Assembly (NCBI RefSeq): GCF_036017915.1
Contig: NZ_CP107929.1
Location: 4,964,001 to 5,028,000, forward strand
Length of the DNA stretch: 64,000 bases
DNA from: Micromonospora sp. NBC_00421
GTDB lineage: Bacteria; Actinomycetota; Actinomycetes; Mycobacteriales; Micromonosporaceae
Reading direction: 5' to 3'
The first letter of the stretch is position 1. Each line of letters opens with the position of its first letter. Below the pieces are notes generated by a model. That model worked only from the letters and a program-made list of their open reading frames with translations. It was not told the origin of the DNA and did no database searches. This document shows positions 8,736-17,864 of this stretch, piece by piece. A program made the position numbers and the translations under genes.

Positions 8736-8900
8736 GAGCGGCAGATTAGAACAGGCGTATGACAGTCGAGCCGTCCGGCCACGCGGAACCCGGCGGTGCC
8801 CGGACGGGTCACCTGGCAGGATGACCGGGTGACCGAGACAGGCGGGCACGACCGGAGCATTCCACGACAGGGCGTCACCGAGCGCCGGCGAGGTGACGAG

Positions 8901-9593
8901 ATGGCGCAGGCCCCGGGCGGGGAGAACACCGGTGCGCGACGACGGGCGGCACCGACGACAGGTGCGAAACCGACGTCCCGGGTACGGATGTCGGCCGCCC
9001 AGCGGCGCGAGCAACTGATCGCGATCGGTCGGCAGGTCTTCGCCGAGAAGGGCTTCGACGCGACCTCGATCGAGGAGGTGGCGGCGCGGGCCCGGGTCTC
9101 CAAGCCGGTGGTATACGAACACTTCGGCGGCAAGGAGGGCCTGTACGCGGTGGTCGTCGACCGCGAGGTGCGGGCCCTGCTGGACAGGCTCAGCACGGCG
9201 TTGACCGCCGGTCATCCCCGGGAGCTGCTGGAGCAGGCGGCGCTGGCGCTGTTGGGCTACATCGAGGAGGAGACCAGCGGGTTCCGGGTGCTGGTGCGGG
9301 AGTCGCCGCTGATGTCGGCGACCGGCAACTTCAGCAGCGTGATGAACGACGTGGGACACCAGGTGGAACACATCCTGGGCGCCGAGTTCTCCAGCCGGGG
9401 CTACGACCCGAAGCTGGCCGAGCTGTACTCGCAGGCGCTGGTGGGGATGGTGGCGTTGACCGGCCGCTGGTGGCTGGAGGTCCGCAAGCCGCGCAAGGAG
9501 ACGGTGGCGGCGCACCTGGTGAACCTGGCCTGGAACGGACTGTCCCACCTGGAGGCCAGGCCGGGGTTGGTCACCGTACGCAAACGCGGTTGA
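8901..9593 (+). CDS. TetR/AcrR-family transcriptional regulator
   Basis: 230 aa from ATG 8901, chosen because GAGG lies 7 bases upstream; an in-frame GTG at 8829 would add 24 residues. A disordered leader is followed by the TetR HTH: RREQLIAIGRQVFAEKGFDA, then TSIEEVAARARVSKPVVYEHFGGKEGLY. The C-terminal ligand and dimerisation domain has a TetR_C-like helical pattern. It is divergent from the HTH/LAGLIDADG gene (start to start 165 bases), where an operator could lie. The ligand and target are not deducible. Confidence 0.9.
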   Translation: MAQAPGGENTGARRRAAPTTGAKPTSRVRMSAAQRREQLIAIGRQVFAEKGFDATSIEEVAARARVSKPVVYEHFGGKEGLYAVVVDREVRALLDRLSTALTAGHPRELLEQAALALLGYIEEETSGFRVLVRESPLMSATGNFSSVMNDVGHQVEHILGAEFSSRGYDPKLAELYSQALVGMVALTGRWWLEVRKPRKETVAAHLVNLAWNGLSHLEARPGLVTVRKRG

Positions 9594-9630
9594 GCGGCGG
9601 GCCGGACCGGCGGGCAGCGGGCGCCCGGGG

Positions 9631-10107
9631 TCAGCGGGCGCCGGCCTCGCGGGCCGGATGGAGCCGGCCGGCCCGTTCCTGTTCGGCGTGCTCGTCGGTG
9701 CCGATCTTGTCGTACAGGCCGGTGGCGAGCAGCAGCAGCCCGAACAGCAGCGAGACGATCACCGTCGACATCGAGAAGTTGAGGACGTTGGCGCGGGTCT
9801 GGAGCACGCTCATCATGGCGATGCCGGTGACCATGAAGACCACCCCGGCGGTGAGGTTCATGACGTGACCGAGGTTGCCGCGCCGGGACGCCCCGACGAT
9901 CAGGACGACCCCGAAGGCCACCGAGACCAACGAGAACGCCAGGTTGGTACGCAGGCCCAGGGCCCAGTGGCTGCCCCTGTCGAACAGTGGTTCGCCCCAG
10001 GTCTGCACGACGCCGAGTGCGCCGAAGACCAGGATGTAGAGCCCGACGAGCCCGGCGAAGACCCGGTACAGCGGGCGGGCCGGGTGGTTGACCGGAAAGT
10101 GCGCCAT
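9631..10107 (-). CDS. DUF4383 membrane protein, copy 1
   Basis: 158 aa, start ATG 10107 with GGAGG 5 bases upstream. Four hydrophobic spans are visible (about 17-36, 52-72, 80-100 and 108-128), and the conserved N-terminal HPARPLYR motif identifies the actinobacterial DUF4383 family. The C-terminal tail is polar (GTDEHAEQERAGRLHPAREA). No function is known. A paralogue lies directly upstream at 10215-10670 in the same direction with the same opening sequence, indicating tandem duplication. Confidence 0.88.
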   Translation of the reverse strand: MAHFPVNHPARPLYRVFAGLVGLYILVFGALGVVQTWGEPLFDRGSHWALGLRTNLAFSLVSVAFGVVLIVGASRRGNLGHVMNLTAGVVFMVTGIAMMSVLQTRANVLNFSMSTVIVSLLFGLLLLATGLYDKIGTDEHAEQERAGRLHPAREAGAR

Positions 10108-10214
10108 GGCCCCTCCTCCGCGGACGACATGCCGGGACGATTGTCTCCCGTCATGCCGTCCGGCGTCGGCGAAACGCCAGGTCACCACCGCACCCGGCCC
10201 GCGTCGGAGCGGCG

Positions 10215-10670
10215 TCAGAGCACCAGGCGGGCCTTCTGCCAGGCTTCCTGCTCGTCGTCGGTGCCGACCTTGCCGTACATGCCGACCATCAGCAGGACGA
10301 GGCTGAGGGTCATCAGCACGATCACCGTGAGGATGCTGAAGTTGACCACGTTGGCGTCGGTCTGGATGAAGGCCAGACCGGCCAGGCTGATCACCATCAG
10401 GAGGTAGGACAGCCACTGGTTGATCGCCACGTCGAGGTTGCGGCCGATCACCGTGCCGACCAGGATGACCACCCCCAGCAGGGCGGACAGCACGGAGAAC
10501 CCGAGGTTCGTGCCCTGACCGAGGACCTTGGTGTCGTCCTGGGCGAAGAAGTCGTTACCGGCGCTGGCGATGACGCCGAGCACGCCGAAGACCACGAAGT
10601 AGAGACCGATGAGCCCGCCGATCGCCCGGTAGACCGGCCGCGCGGGGTGGTTGACGGGGGTATGGGCCAT
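10215..10670 (-). CDS. DUF4383 membrane protein, copy 2
   Basis: 151 aa, start ATG 10670 with GGAG 7 bases upstream. It opens MAHTPVNHPARPVYRAIGGL, near-identical to the neighbouring copy, and has the same four membrane spans followed by a short tail KIGTD/KVGTD-type motif (GKVGTDDEQEAW). The loop between spans 1 and 2 differs (AQDDTKVLGQGTN against DRGSHWALGLRTN), so the two have diverged outside the membrane. Function unknown. Confidence 0.88.
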   Translation of the reverse strand: MAHTPVNHPARPVYRAIGGLIGLYFVVFGVLGVIASAGNDFFAQDDTKVLGQGTNLGFSVLSALLGVVILVGTVIGRNLDVAINQWLSYLLMVISLAGLAFIQTDANVVNFSILTVIVLMTLSLVLLMVGMYGKVGTDDEQEAWQKARLVL

Positions 10671-10759
10671 GACTGTGTCTCCAACGCCGTTCGGGTGAGG
10701 GTCGCCGACGATTGTCCCGCACCCCGGGGTGTGACGCCGCACACGGGGGCGGTCCGGGT

Positions 10760-12562
10760 CTACAACGGCGGGATGTCGTCGGCCAGGGTCAGCCAGGTCT
10801 CCTCGGTCCGCTCCCGTTCGGCGCGTACCTCCTTGAGCTGCGTGTCGAGCTCGGCGACCTTGGCGTAGTCGGTGGCGTGCGCGGCGAGCTGGCCGAGGAG
10901 GGTGGCCTCCTTCTGGTCGAGCTTGCCGATCTGCCGTTCCAGCCGGGTCAGCTCCTTGCGGGCCTGCCGGGCGTCGGCGGCGGACATCCCGCCACCGGCC
11001 GGGGCGACCGGTGCGGCGGCGGGGCCGGTCGCGGTCCGGGCCGGGCCGGGTCCGGCGGCGCGGGTCAGGTACTCGTCGACCCCGCCGGGCAGGTGCACCA
11101 GCCGCCCGTCGCCGAACATCCCGTACGCGGTGTCGGTGACCCGTTCGATCAGGTACCGGTCGTGACTGGCCACGATGATCGTGCCGGGCCAGGAGTCGAG
11201 CAGGTCCTCCAACGCGGCGAGGGTGTCGGTGTCCAGGTCGTTGGTGGGCTCGTCGAAGAGGAGCACGTTGGGTTCCCCGGCGAGCAGCCGGAGCATCTGG
11301 AGCCGGCGACGTTCCCCACCGGAGAGGTCGCTGACCGGGGTCCAGAGCCGCCGGTCGTCGAAGCCGAACACCTCGGCGAGCTGGGCGGCGGAGATCTCCC
11401 GGTCGCCGAGCTGCACCCGGCGGGCGACCTCCTCGACGGCCTCCAGGACGCGCAGGTGGCCGGGGAGTTCGGCGAGTTCCTGGGAGAGGAACGCCGGCTT
11501 GACGGTGGACCCGGTGTGGAACCGGCCGCCGTCGGCGCGGGTGATCCCGGCCAGCAGCCGCAGCAGGGTGGTCTTGCCGGCGCCGTTGCGGCCGAGGATG
11601 GCGATCCGGTCGCCGGGGCCGACCTGCCAGGTGGTGTCGTGCAGGATCTCCTTCGGCCCGGCGTGCAGCCGGACGTGCTCCAGGTCGTACACCTGCTTGC
11701 CGAGCCGGGCGGTCGCCATCCGCTGCAACGACATGGTGTCGCGCGGCGGCGGCACGTCGTCGATGAGCGCGTTGGCCGCGTCGATCCGGAACTTCGGCTT
11801 GGAGGTCCGGGCGGGTGGGCCGCGCCGCAGCCAGGCGATCTCCTTGCGGAGCAGGTTCTGCCGGCGGGCCTCGGTGGCGGCGGCGACCCGTTCCCGCTCG
11901 GCGCGGGCCAGGATCCAGGCGGCGAAGCCGCCCTCGTAGGCCCGGACGGCCCGGTCGGCGACCTCCCAGGTGGCGGTGCAGACCGCGTCGAGGAACCACC
12001 GGTCGTGGGTGACCACGACGAGCGCACCCCGGCGGCCGACCAGGTGTTTCGCCAGCCAGTCGACGCCACCGACGTCGAGATGGTTGGTGGGCTCGTCGAG
12101 GATGAGCAGGTCCGACTCGCGAACCAGCAGGGCGGCCAGCGCCACCCGGCGGCGCTCGCCACCGGACATCGGGCCGACCGGCTGGTCGAGGCCGAGGTGG
12201 GGCATGCCGAGGCCGTCGAGGATGGCCCGCACCCCGGCGTCGCCGGCCCACTCGTGTTCGGCGCCCATGCTCTCACCGAGCCAGGCGGTGCCGAGCACCA
12301 CGTCCCTGACGGTGGCCTCGGGGGTCAGGGTGAGGGCCTGCGGCAGCCAGAGCACCCGCAGGTCGCGGCGGTGGGTGACCCGGCCGTCGTCGGGGTCCTC
12401 CTGCTTGGTGAGCATCCGCAGCAGGGTGGACTTGCCGGCGCCGTTGAGGCCGACCACACCGATCCGGTCGGCGTCGTCGAGGCCGAGCGAGACGTCGGTG
12501 AGCAGCGGCCCGGCGGCGCCGTACCCCTTGGACACCCGGTCCAGGTTGACGATGTTGGCCAC
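10760..12562 (-). CDS. ABC-F family ATP-binding protein (Uup/EttA-like)
   Basis: 600 aa soluble protein with two ABC ATPase domains and no membrane domain, the ABC-F pattern of ribosome-associated translation factors and antibiotic-resistance proteins. Walker A sites are GLNGAGKST (about 40-48) and GRNGAGKTT (about 330). ABC signatures are MSGGERRRVALA and LSGGERRRLQML. The C-terminus has a coiled coil (LTRLERQIGKLDQKEATLLG). I chose GTG 12562 (VANIVNLDRVSKGYG) because GGAGGTGAG precedes it; the open frame continues to 12625. Uup-like DNA or ribosome binding is likely, but the subtype cannot be fixed by eye. Confidence 0.92.
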   Translation of the reverse strand: MANIVNLDRVSKGYGAAGPLLTDVSLGLDDADRIGVVGLNGAGKSTLLRMLTKQEDPDDGRVTHRRDLRVLWLPQALTLTPEATVRDVVLGTAWLGESMGAEHEWAGDAGVRAILDGLGMPHLGLDQPVGPMSGGERRRVALAALLVRESDLLILDEPTNHLDVGGVDWLAKHLVGRRGALVVVTHDRWFLDAVCTATWEVADRAVRAYEGGFAAWILARAERERVAAATEARRQNLLRKEIAWLRRGPPARTSKPKFRIDAANALIDDVPPPRDTMSLQRMATARLGKQVYDLEHVRLHAGPKEILHDTTWQVGPGDRIAILGRNGAGKTTLLRLLAGITRADGGRFHTGSTVKPAFLSQELAELPGHLRVLEAVEEVARRVQLGDREISAAQLAEVFGFDDRRLWTPVSDLSGGERRRLQMLRLLAGEPNVLLFDEPTNDLDTDTLAALEDLLDSWPGTIIVASHDRYLIERVTDTAYGMFGDGRLVHLPGGVDEYLTRAAGPGPARTATGPAAAPVAPAGGGMSAADARQARKELTRLERQIGKLDQKEATLLGQLAAHATDYAKVAELDTQLKEVRAERERTEETWLTLADDIPPL

Positions 12563-12665
12563 GACCTCACCTCCCATGATCAAGGCGTCCCGGTGCCGGC
12601 GGGCACCTCGGGACGCCTGGGGCAAGGGTACGCGGAGGCCCGAGGGCGCCGGTGGGGGGCGCGGG

Positions 12666-13619
12666 TCAGCCGATCCGGGCGCCGACGACCGGGCCGTGGG
12701 CCACCCGGGTCTCCCGGCAGACCCCGGCGGCCGTCACCTCGGCCCCGATCCGCTCCGCGTCGGCGGCGTCCCGGGCCAGGAATACGCAGGTCGGGCCGGA
12801 GCCGGAGACGATGCCGGCGAGCGCCCCGGCGGCCTCTCCCGCCTTCAGGGTGTCGGCCAGGGCCGGACGCATCGACAGCGCGGCGTCCTGGAGGTCGTTG
12901 CCGAGGCAGCCGGCCAGCACCCGGGGGTCGCGTTGGCGCAGCGCGCCGAGCAGGCCGTCGGTGCTGCCCAGCGGCGTACCCGCGGTGCCGGCGTCGCGCA
13001 GCCGGTCCAGCTCCCGGTAGGCCGCGGGGGTGGACAGCCCGCCGTCGGCGACGGCCACCACCCAGTGCCAGGAGGTGGGGCGGGCCAGCACCGGGCTGAC
13101 CGCCTCGCCCCGGCCGGTGCCCAGCGCGGTGCCCCCGTGGATCAGGAACGGCACGTCGGAACCGAGGTCGGCGGCGATCCCGGCCAACTCGTCGCGGGAC
13201 AGGCCGGTGCCCCACAGGGCGTCGCAGGCGACGAGCGCGGCGGCGGCGTCGGCGCTGCCGCCGGCCAGCCCACCGGCGAGCGGGATCTGCTTGCGCAGGT
13301 GCAGCCGGGCGTGCGGCGGCACACCGGCGTAGCCGGCGAGGGCGTGGGCAGCCCGGATGGCCAGGTTGGAGTCGTCCAGGGCCAGCTCGCCGGTGCCCTC
13401 GCCCTCCATGGTCAGGGTGAGCGTGTCGCCGCGTCGGGCGGTCAGCTCGTCGTAGATCGAGATCGCGTGGTAGACGGTGTTCAGCTCGTGGTAGCCGTCC
13501 CTGCGCAGCGGTCCCACCCCGAGGTGCAGGTTGACCTTCGCGGGGACCCGGACCCGGACCGGCCCGCTGCTGCCCCGCCGATGGTGGTCGTCGTCCTCCG
13601 GTCGCCAGGCCTCGGTCAC
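12666..13619 (-). CDS. ispE: 4-diphosphocytidyl-2-C-methyl-D-erythritol kinase, IspE
   Basis: Phosphorylates CDP-methylerythritol in the MEP isoprenoid pathway. 317 aa with the GHMP-kinase layout: VRVPAKVNLHLGVGPLRRDG near the N-terminus, the ATP-binding glycine loop PLAGGLAGGSADAAAAL at about 115-131, and the C-terminal SGSGPTCVFLA motif. The start is GTG 13619 (VTEAWRPEDD). The longer frame to 13742 lacks homology. It follows rsmA in the same direction, the usual actinobacterial rsmA-ispE order, with a small possible ORF bridging the gap. Confidence 0.96.
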   Translation of the reverse strand: MTEAWRPEDDDHHRRGSSGPVRVRVPAKVNLHLGVGPLRRDGYHELNTVYHAISIYDELTARRGDTLTLTMEGEGTGELALDDSNLAIRAAHALAGYAGVPPHARLHLRKQIPLAGGLAGGSADAAAALVACDALWGTGLSRDELAGIAADLGSDVPFLIHGGTALGTGRGEAVSPVLARPTSWHWVVAVADGGLSTPAAYRELDRLRDAGTAGTPLGSTDGLLGALRQRDPRVLAGCLGNDLQDAALSMRPALADTLKAGEAAGALAGIVSGSGPTCVFLARDAADAERIGAEVTAAGVCRETRVAHGPVVGARIG

Positions 13620-13756
13620 CGGGTGACGCCCCGCGGGCAGGTGCGGGTGTCGGACGGCATCTCCACGATCAGCTCCTCGGCGGAGTCGGCGGCCGGCGAC
13701 GTGCCGGCCGGCAACCAGGTCGTACGCGCGGCTGCGGCGCACCCCTCGGCGGGCAC
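13616..13756 (-). CDS. Possible small coupling ORF between rsmA and ispE
   Basis: A 46-codon frame starting GTG 13756, ten bases after the rsmA stop, and ending TGA at 13616, which overlaps the ispE GTG start (GTGA). It would encode a hydrophilic peptide beginning VPAEGCAAAARTTWLPAG and ending DTRTCPRGVTR. It has no recognisable domain. The stop/start overlap is the signature of translational coupling, but chance is possible in this GC-rich sequence. Ribosome-binding sequence before it is weak (TAGG). Confidence 0.35.
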   Translation of the reverse strand: MPAEGCAAAARTTWLPAGTSPAADSAEELIVEMPSDTRTCPRGVTR

Positions 13757-13765
13757 GGCGTCAGC

Positions 13766-14638
13766 CTACTGTGCGTCGGGCGTCGCCGTCGGGGCCGACG
13801 CGGCGATCGCGGCGAACTGCTCCACGGTGAGTGACTCCCCCCGTGCACCGGGATCCACCCCGGCGGCGGTGAGCGCCGCGGCGGCCCGGTCCGGGCCACC
13901 CGCCCAGCCGGCCAGCGCGGCCCGCAACGTCTTGCGCCGCTGGGCGAACGCCGCGTCGACCACGGCGAAGACGGCCCGCCGGGGTACGTCGTCGCGGGGT
14001 GGTTCGCGGCGGGTGAAGGCGACCAGGCCGGAGTCGACGTTCGGCACCGGCCAGAACACGTTCGGTGGCACCCGGCCGGCGGCCCGGGACCGGGCGTACC
14101 AGGCGAGCTTGACCGACGGGATGCCGTACACCTTGGAGCCGGGGCCGGCGACCAACCGGTCGGCGACCTCCTTCTGCACCATCACCAGGCCGTGCCGCAG
14201 GCTGGGCAGCTCGGCGAGCAGGTGCAGCACCACCGGGACGGCGACGTTGTAGGGCAGGTTCGCCACCAGCGCGGTGGGCGGCGGGTCGGCCAGTTCGGCC
14301 GCGGTGATCCGCAGCGCGTCGGCCCGGTGCACGGTGAGCCGGGCGGCGGCGTCCGGGCCGGCGTGCGCGGCGGCGGTCCGCGGCAGCGCGCCGGCCAGCA
14401 CCGGGTCGATCTCCACCGCGTGCAGGTGGGCGGCGGCCGGCAGCAGGGCCAGGGTGAGCGAGCCGAGGCCGGGGCCGACCTCCAGTGCCACGTCGTCGGG
14501 GGTGAGCCCGGCGGCGGTGACGATCCGGCGGACGGTGTTCGGGTCGTGCACGAAGTTCTGGCCGAGCTTCTTGGTCGGGTTGACGTCGAGGCGCGCGGCG
14601 AGTTCCCGGATCTCCGCCGGGCCGAGCAGGCCGGTCAC
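13766..14638 (-). CDS. rsmA: 16S rRNA (adenine1518-N6/1519-N6)-dimethyltransferase, KsgA/RsmA
   Basis: Dimethylates two adjacent adenines in the 3' terminal helix of 16S rRNA late in 30S assembly; loss gives kasugamycin resistance. 290 aa from GTG 14638. SAM-binding motifs are [18 protein letters not shown] (about 24-41), [15 protein letters not shown], and catalytic [11 protein letters not shown]. The frame open to 14947 overlaps tatD and is not the gene start. In mycobacteria rpfB lies between tatD and this gene; here the gap is 32 bases and holds nothing. Confidence 0.95.
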   Translation of the reverse strand: MTGLLGPAEIRELAARLDVNPTKKLGQNFVHDPNTVRRIVTAAGLTPDDVALEVGPGLGSLTLALLPAAAHLHAVEIDPVLAGALPRTAAAHAGPDAAARLTVHRADALRITAAELADPPPTALVANLPYNVAVPVVLHLLAELPSLRHGLVMVQKEVADRLVAGPGSKVYGIPSVKLAWYARSRAAGRVPPNVFWPVPNVDSGLVAFTRREPPRDDVPRRAVFAVVDAAFAQRRKTLRAALAGWAGGPDRAAAALTAAGVDPGARGESLTVEQFAAIAASAPTATPDAQ

Positions 14639-14670
14639 GCCCCGAAGCGTAGTCGCGGGTGCCGGGGCGT

Positions 14671-15558
14671 TCACCACGGGCCGAAGGCCCGGTCCCCGGT
14701 GGCGGAGATGGCCGCGCACAGCTCGTCGAGGTCGGCCCCGGTGGTCTCGGCGAGTGACCGCACCGTCAGCGGGATCAGGTACGACGCGTTGGGCCGGCCC
14801 CGGTGCGGCATCGGGGTCAGGTACGGCGCGTCGGTCTCCACCAGGAGCTGGTCGATCGGGGTGAGCGCGGCGGCCTCCCGCAGCCCGGTGGCGCTGCCGA
14901 AGGTGACCGTGCCGGCGAAGCTGAGCAGGTGGCCCCGGCGGACGCACTCGCGGGCGAAGTCGGCGTCGCCGGAGAAGCAGTGCAGCACCACCGTGTCCGG
15001 GGCGCCCTCGTCGTCGAGGATCCGCAGCACGTCGGCGTGGGCGTCCCGGTCGTGGATGACCAGGGCCTTGCCGTACCGCTTGGCGATGGCGATGTGGGCC
15101 CGGAAGCTCTCCTCCTGGGCGGCCCGGCCGTCGTCGCCGGTGCGGAAGAAGTCCATGCCGGTCTCACCGACGCCCCGGACCCGGTCCCGGGCGGCAAGCG
15201 TCTCGATCTCGCGCAGCGCGGCGTCCAGGTCGGTCAGCCGGGGGGCCTCGTTGGGGTGCAGCGCCACGGTGGCGAGCACCGCCGGATACCGGTCGGCGAC
15301 GTCGGCCCCCCAGCGGGACGATTCGACGTCCACCCCGACCTGCACCAGCCGGTCCACGCCGACGGCGGCGGCCACCTCGACCGCGGCGGCCACCGGGTCG
15401 GCGGGGTCGCCCCCGCCGGGCGCCCCGGCCTCGGCGACGGTGATGTCGAGGTGGGTGTGGCTGTCCAGCACGGGACGGGGCAGCGGCGGCGGGGCGGGCG
15501 GGAACTCGCCGGCCCGGCGGGCGGCGCGCTGCTTGCGGGTTTCGGTCGGCTCGGTCAT
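14671..15558 (-). CDS. tatD: TatD family metal-dependent deoxyribonuclease
   Basis: Amidohydrolase-fold nuclease, 295 aa from ATG 15558. Metal ligands visible are LDSHTHLD (about 32-39), GETGMDFF (Glu), VIHDRDAH and VLHCFSGD (His residues), and the terminal [17 protein letters not shown] (Asp). The N-terminus carries a 30-residue Arg/Pro-rich leader before the catalytic domain. It lies between metG and rsmA-ispE as in other actinobacteria. Substrate may be DNA or another phosphoester; the family assignment is firm. Confidence 0.94.
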   Translation of the reverse strand: MTEPTETRKQRAARRAGEFPPAPPPLPRPVLDSHTHLDITVAEAGAPGGGDPADPVAAAVEVAAAVGVDRLVQVGVDVESSRWGADVADRYPAVLATVALHPNEAPRLTDLDAALREIETLAARDRVRGVGETGMDFFRTGDDGRAAQEESFRAHIAIAKRYGKALVIHDRDAHADVLRILDDEGAPDTVVLHCFSGDADFARECVRRGHLLSFAGTVTFGSATGLREAAALTPIDQLLVETDAPYLTPMPHRGRPNASYLIPLTVRSLAETTGADLDELCAAISATGDRAFGPW

Positions 15559-15652
15559 CGCGGCCAGCATCACACACCCGGGCTGCGGCGCGTCCCCCGG
15601 ACGCCACCGGCTGTTCACCGGGCCGGCACCTGGCCGGCTTACCCTCGCCGGG

Positions 15653-16897
15653 ATGAGTGTCACCGACCGGGCCAGCGACGCCGCCTCCGCGCGGACCGGG
15701 TTGCGTGTGACGTACGGCGGGGTGGTCCATCCGGCGGAGGAGTTGGCCCGGGGCGCGGCCTACGAGCTGTTCAGTGCCGAGGCGGCGACCGGTTTCGAGT
15801 GGGCGCCCCGACCGGGCTCGGCCTGGCCGTGGCGGCGGTTCGTGCACGTGACCGAGGTCACCGAGGTCCGGGGGGCCGGCGAGCCGGTGGAGGAGCCGGA
15901 GGCGGCGCTGCTGATGCCGGTGCACCGCGACCGGGGCTGGTCGTACGTGCACCGGCTCAGCCAGCAGCCGACGGCGGCCGGCGACCCGACGCTGGCCGCC
16001 GTGCGCGGGTCGGCGGTGCTGCGCCGCGGCACCCGGATGGTCAAGGTGCTCTCCGCCCGGCAGCTCGCCGGGTACGTGCGGGGTTGGTTGCCGCACGGTT
16101 TCTGCTACCGCGAGCACGACGTGGCACACCTGCGGACACCTGCCGCGCTGGCGGTGCTGCGCGGCGACGGCACCAGCGGCGACGGCAGCGAGATCGGGTA
16201 CGCGCTGCGCTGGCGGGCCGCCGACCCGGGCGACTACGACGTCCCGGTCGGCGAGGCACACCGTGGCCTGCTGGGGTTGCCGCCGCACGACCGGCTCGGT
16301 CCACCGGTGCTGGGCACCGGGTTCGTGCCGAGCTCGGCGCAGCTGATCCCCGAGTTCGTCACCCGGGACTTCGCCGACCTGCCGATGCCGGCCAACGCCA
16401 GCCTGCTGGCGTACACCGCCGAGGGTGCCGAGGTGGTGCTCTACAGCTACCAGGCGGAGCAGCGTGGCTGGCTGCGGATGGTGGGGCCGCAGTGGCGGCA
16501 CCTGCTGGCCGCGGTGCCGGGGCTCTCCCCCGACCAGGAGTACGTGCCGACCGGCGAGGTGCCGCGCTCCACCCAGCTCGTCGGCGGGTACGCGGGCGAC
16601 GAGTACGAGGCGGTGGCGGACCTGCCGGGCGGGTTCCGGGTGCTGGCGATGACCCGGGCGGCCCGGTATCCGGTGGACCAGGTGGCCCGGCGGCTGCGGT
16701 ACGCCCGGTGGCGGGGCGTGCCCTGCCTGGTGCTCCGGGAGGAGGGTGGCTGGTTGCGGCTGCGGCTGTGTCGCCCCGATCCGGACGCGGTGCGCGACAC
16801 CGGGGCGCAGTGCCACGAACGGGGCGTGTACGAGACGTGGGCGCCGGCCGTCGAGGTGACCGACGACCGGGTGGTGGATCTGCCGTACGCGCACTGA
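15653..16897 (+). CDS. Hypothetical protein, 414 aa
   Basis: Not recognised. Soluble, Arg-, Trp- and Tyr-rich, with no membrane span or signal peptide. It opens MSVTDRASDAASARTGLRVT. A central part (about 120-220) contains the phrase LSARQLAGYVRGWLPHGFCY. The C-terminal third has two similar segments, VVLYSYQAEQRGWLRMVG (about 265) and CLVLREEGGWLRLRLCRP (about 365), suggesting an internal duplication of a small beta-rich unit. A TACCCT box at 15640-15645 is 7 bases before the ATG, so the mRNA is probably leaderless. It is divergent from tatD (95 bases). Confidence 0.8.
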   Translation: MSVTDRASDAASARTGLRVTYGGVVHPAEELARGAAYELFSAEAATGFEWAPRPGSAWPWRRFVHVTEVTEVRGAGEPVEEPEAALLMPVHRDRGWSYVHRLSQQPTAAGDPTLAAVRGSAVLRRGTRMVKVLSARQLAGYVRGWLPHGFCYREHDVAHLRTPAALAVLRGDGTSGDGSEIGYALRWRAADPGDYDVPVGEAHRGLLGLPPHDRLGPPVLGTGFVPSSAQLIPEFVTRDFADLPMPANASLLAYTAEGAEVVLYSYQAEQRGWLRMVGPQWRHLLAAVPGLSPDQEYVPTGEVPRSTQLVGGYAGDEYEAVADLPGGFRVLAMTRAARYPVDQVARRLRYARWRGVPCLVLREEGGWLRLRLCRPDPDAVRDTGAQCHERGVYETWAPAVEVTDDRVVDLPYAH

Positions 16898-16962
16898 GGG
16901 CATAACGGTGGTCGGCCGGGGAAAGCGCGGCGGGTCCGACACCGACGGATCAGGAGAAGATC

Positions 16963-17814
16963 ATGCCCTTCATCACCGTGGGTACGGAGAATTCCGCCCC
17001 TATCGACCTTTACTACGAGGATCACGGGCAGGGTCAGCCGATCGTGCTGATCCACGGCTTCCCGTTCAACGGGGCGACCTGGGAGAAGATGTCCGGTCCG
17101 CTGCTCGCGGCCGGGTACCGGGTGATCACTTACGACCGGCGGGGCTTCGGCAGCTCGGCCCAGCCGGCGATGGGGTACGACTACGACACCTTCGCCGCCG
17201 ACCTCGACGTGCTGATGACCGAGTTGGACCTGCGCAACGCGATCCTGGTGGGCCACTCGATGGGCACCGGCGAGGTGACCCGCTACCTCGGCGCGTACGG
17301 GTCGAACCGGGTGGACCGGGCGGTGCTGATGGCGCCGCTGGCGCCGTACCTGTTGCAGACGAAGGACAACCCGGAGGGCGTCGAGAAGAGCCTCTTCGAC
17401 GGGTTCCAGCAGGCGATCGTCGCGGACCGGTTCGCCTACCTGACCCAGTTCTGCGACACGTTCTTCAACTACAGCGAGAACAAGGGCAAATGGGTCAGCG
17501 AGGAGGCGTACCGGGCGCACTGGCAGATCGGCGCGCAGGCGTCGGCCAAGGGCACCCACGACTCGGTGGACGCCTGGCAGACCGATTTCCGGGGCGACGT
17601 GCCGAACATCGACGTCCCGGTGCTGATCATCCAGGGCGACAAGGACAACGTGCTGCCGTACCCGAAGACGGGTCAGCGGTTGGCGCCGATGCTGCCCAAC
17701 GGCAAGCTGGTCACCCTGAAGGGTGCGCCGCACGGCATTCCGTGGACCCACCCGGCCGAGGTGAACAAGGCGCTCATGGAGTTCATCGGCGCACCGTCGA
17801 TGGCCCGCGCCTGA
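16963..17814 (+). CDS. Alpha/beta hydrolase, chloroperoxidase/esterase-like
   Basis: 283 aa, ATG 16963 with AGGAG 7 bases upstream. Visible features of the fold: oxyanion-hole motif LIHGFPFNGATWEKM (about 26-40), nucleophile elbow VGHSMGTGE (Ser about 99), acid in VLIIQGDKDNVLPYP, and catalytic His in GAPHGIPWTH near residue 260. The sequence type resembles non-haem chloroperoxidases and aryl esterases. The physiological substrate is unknown. It converges on metG across a strong terminator hairpin. Confidence 0.93.
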   Translation: MPFITVGTENSAPIDLYYEDHGQGQPIVLIHGFPFNGATWEKMSGPLLAAGYRVITYDRRGFGSSAQPAMGYDYDTFAADLDVLMTELDLRNAILVGHSMGTGEVTRYLGAYGSNRVDRAVLMAPLAPYLLQTKDNPEGVEKSLFDGFQQAIVADRFAYLTQFCDTFFNYSENKGKWVSEEAYRAHWQIGAQASAKGTHDSVDAWQTDFRGDVPNIDVPVLIIQGDKDNVLPYPKTGQRLAPMLPNGKLVTLKGAPHGIPWTHPAEVNKALMEFIGAPSMARA

Positions 17815-17827
17815 CGTACCGCCGACC

Positions 17828-17853
17828 CGGCCCCGGGGGAACCCCCGGGGCCG
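17828..17853. terminator. Bidirectional terminator between hydrolase and metG
   Basis: Perfect 12-bp stem CGGCCCCGGGGG / CCCCCGGGGCCG with a 2-base AA apex. It sits in the 50-base gap between the convergent hydrolase (ends 17814) and metG (ends 17865), so it can serve both. Confidence 0.75.
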
Positions 17854-17864
17854 TCGCGGGCCGG

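Noticed and set aside
8736..9548. Upstream extension of the HTH/LAGLIDADG frame
   Set aside because: It overlaps the tetR gene on the other strand and has no similarity to either family; the gene starts at 8735.
9631..10670. Tandem DUF4383 genes as one frameshifted gene
   Set aside because: Each has its own start, ribosome-binding site and complete set of four spans.
10671..12251. Large alternative frames over the ABC-F gene
   Set aside because: Arg/Pro/Gly-rich frame-shifted readings of a clearly coding ABC-F sequence.
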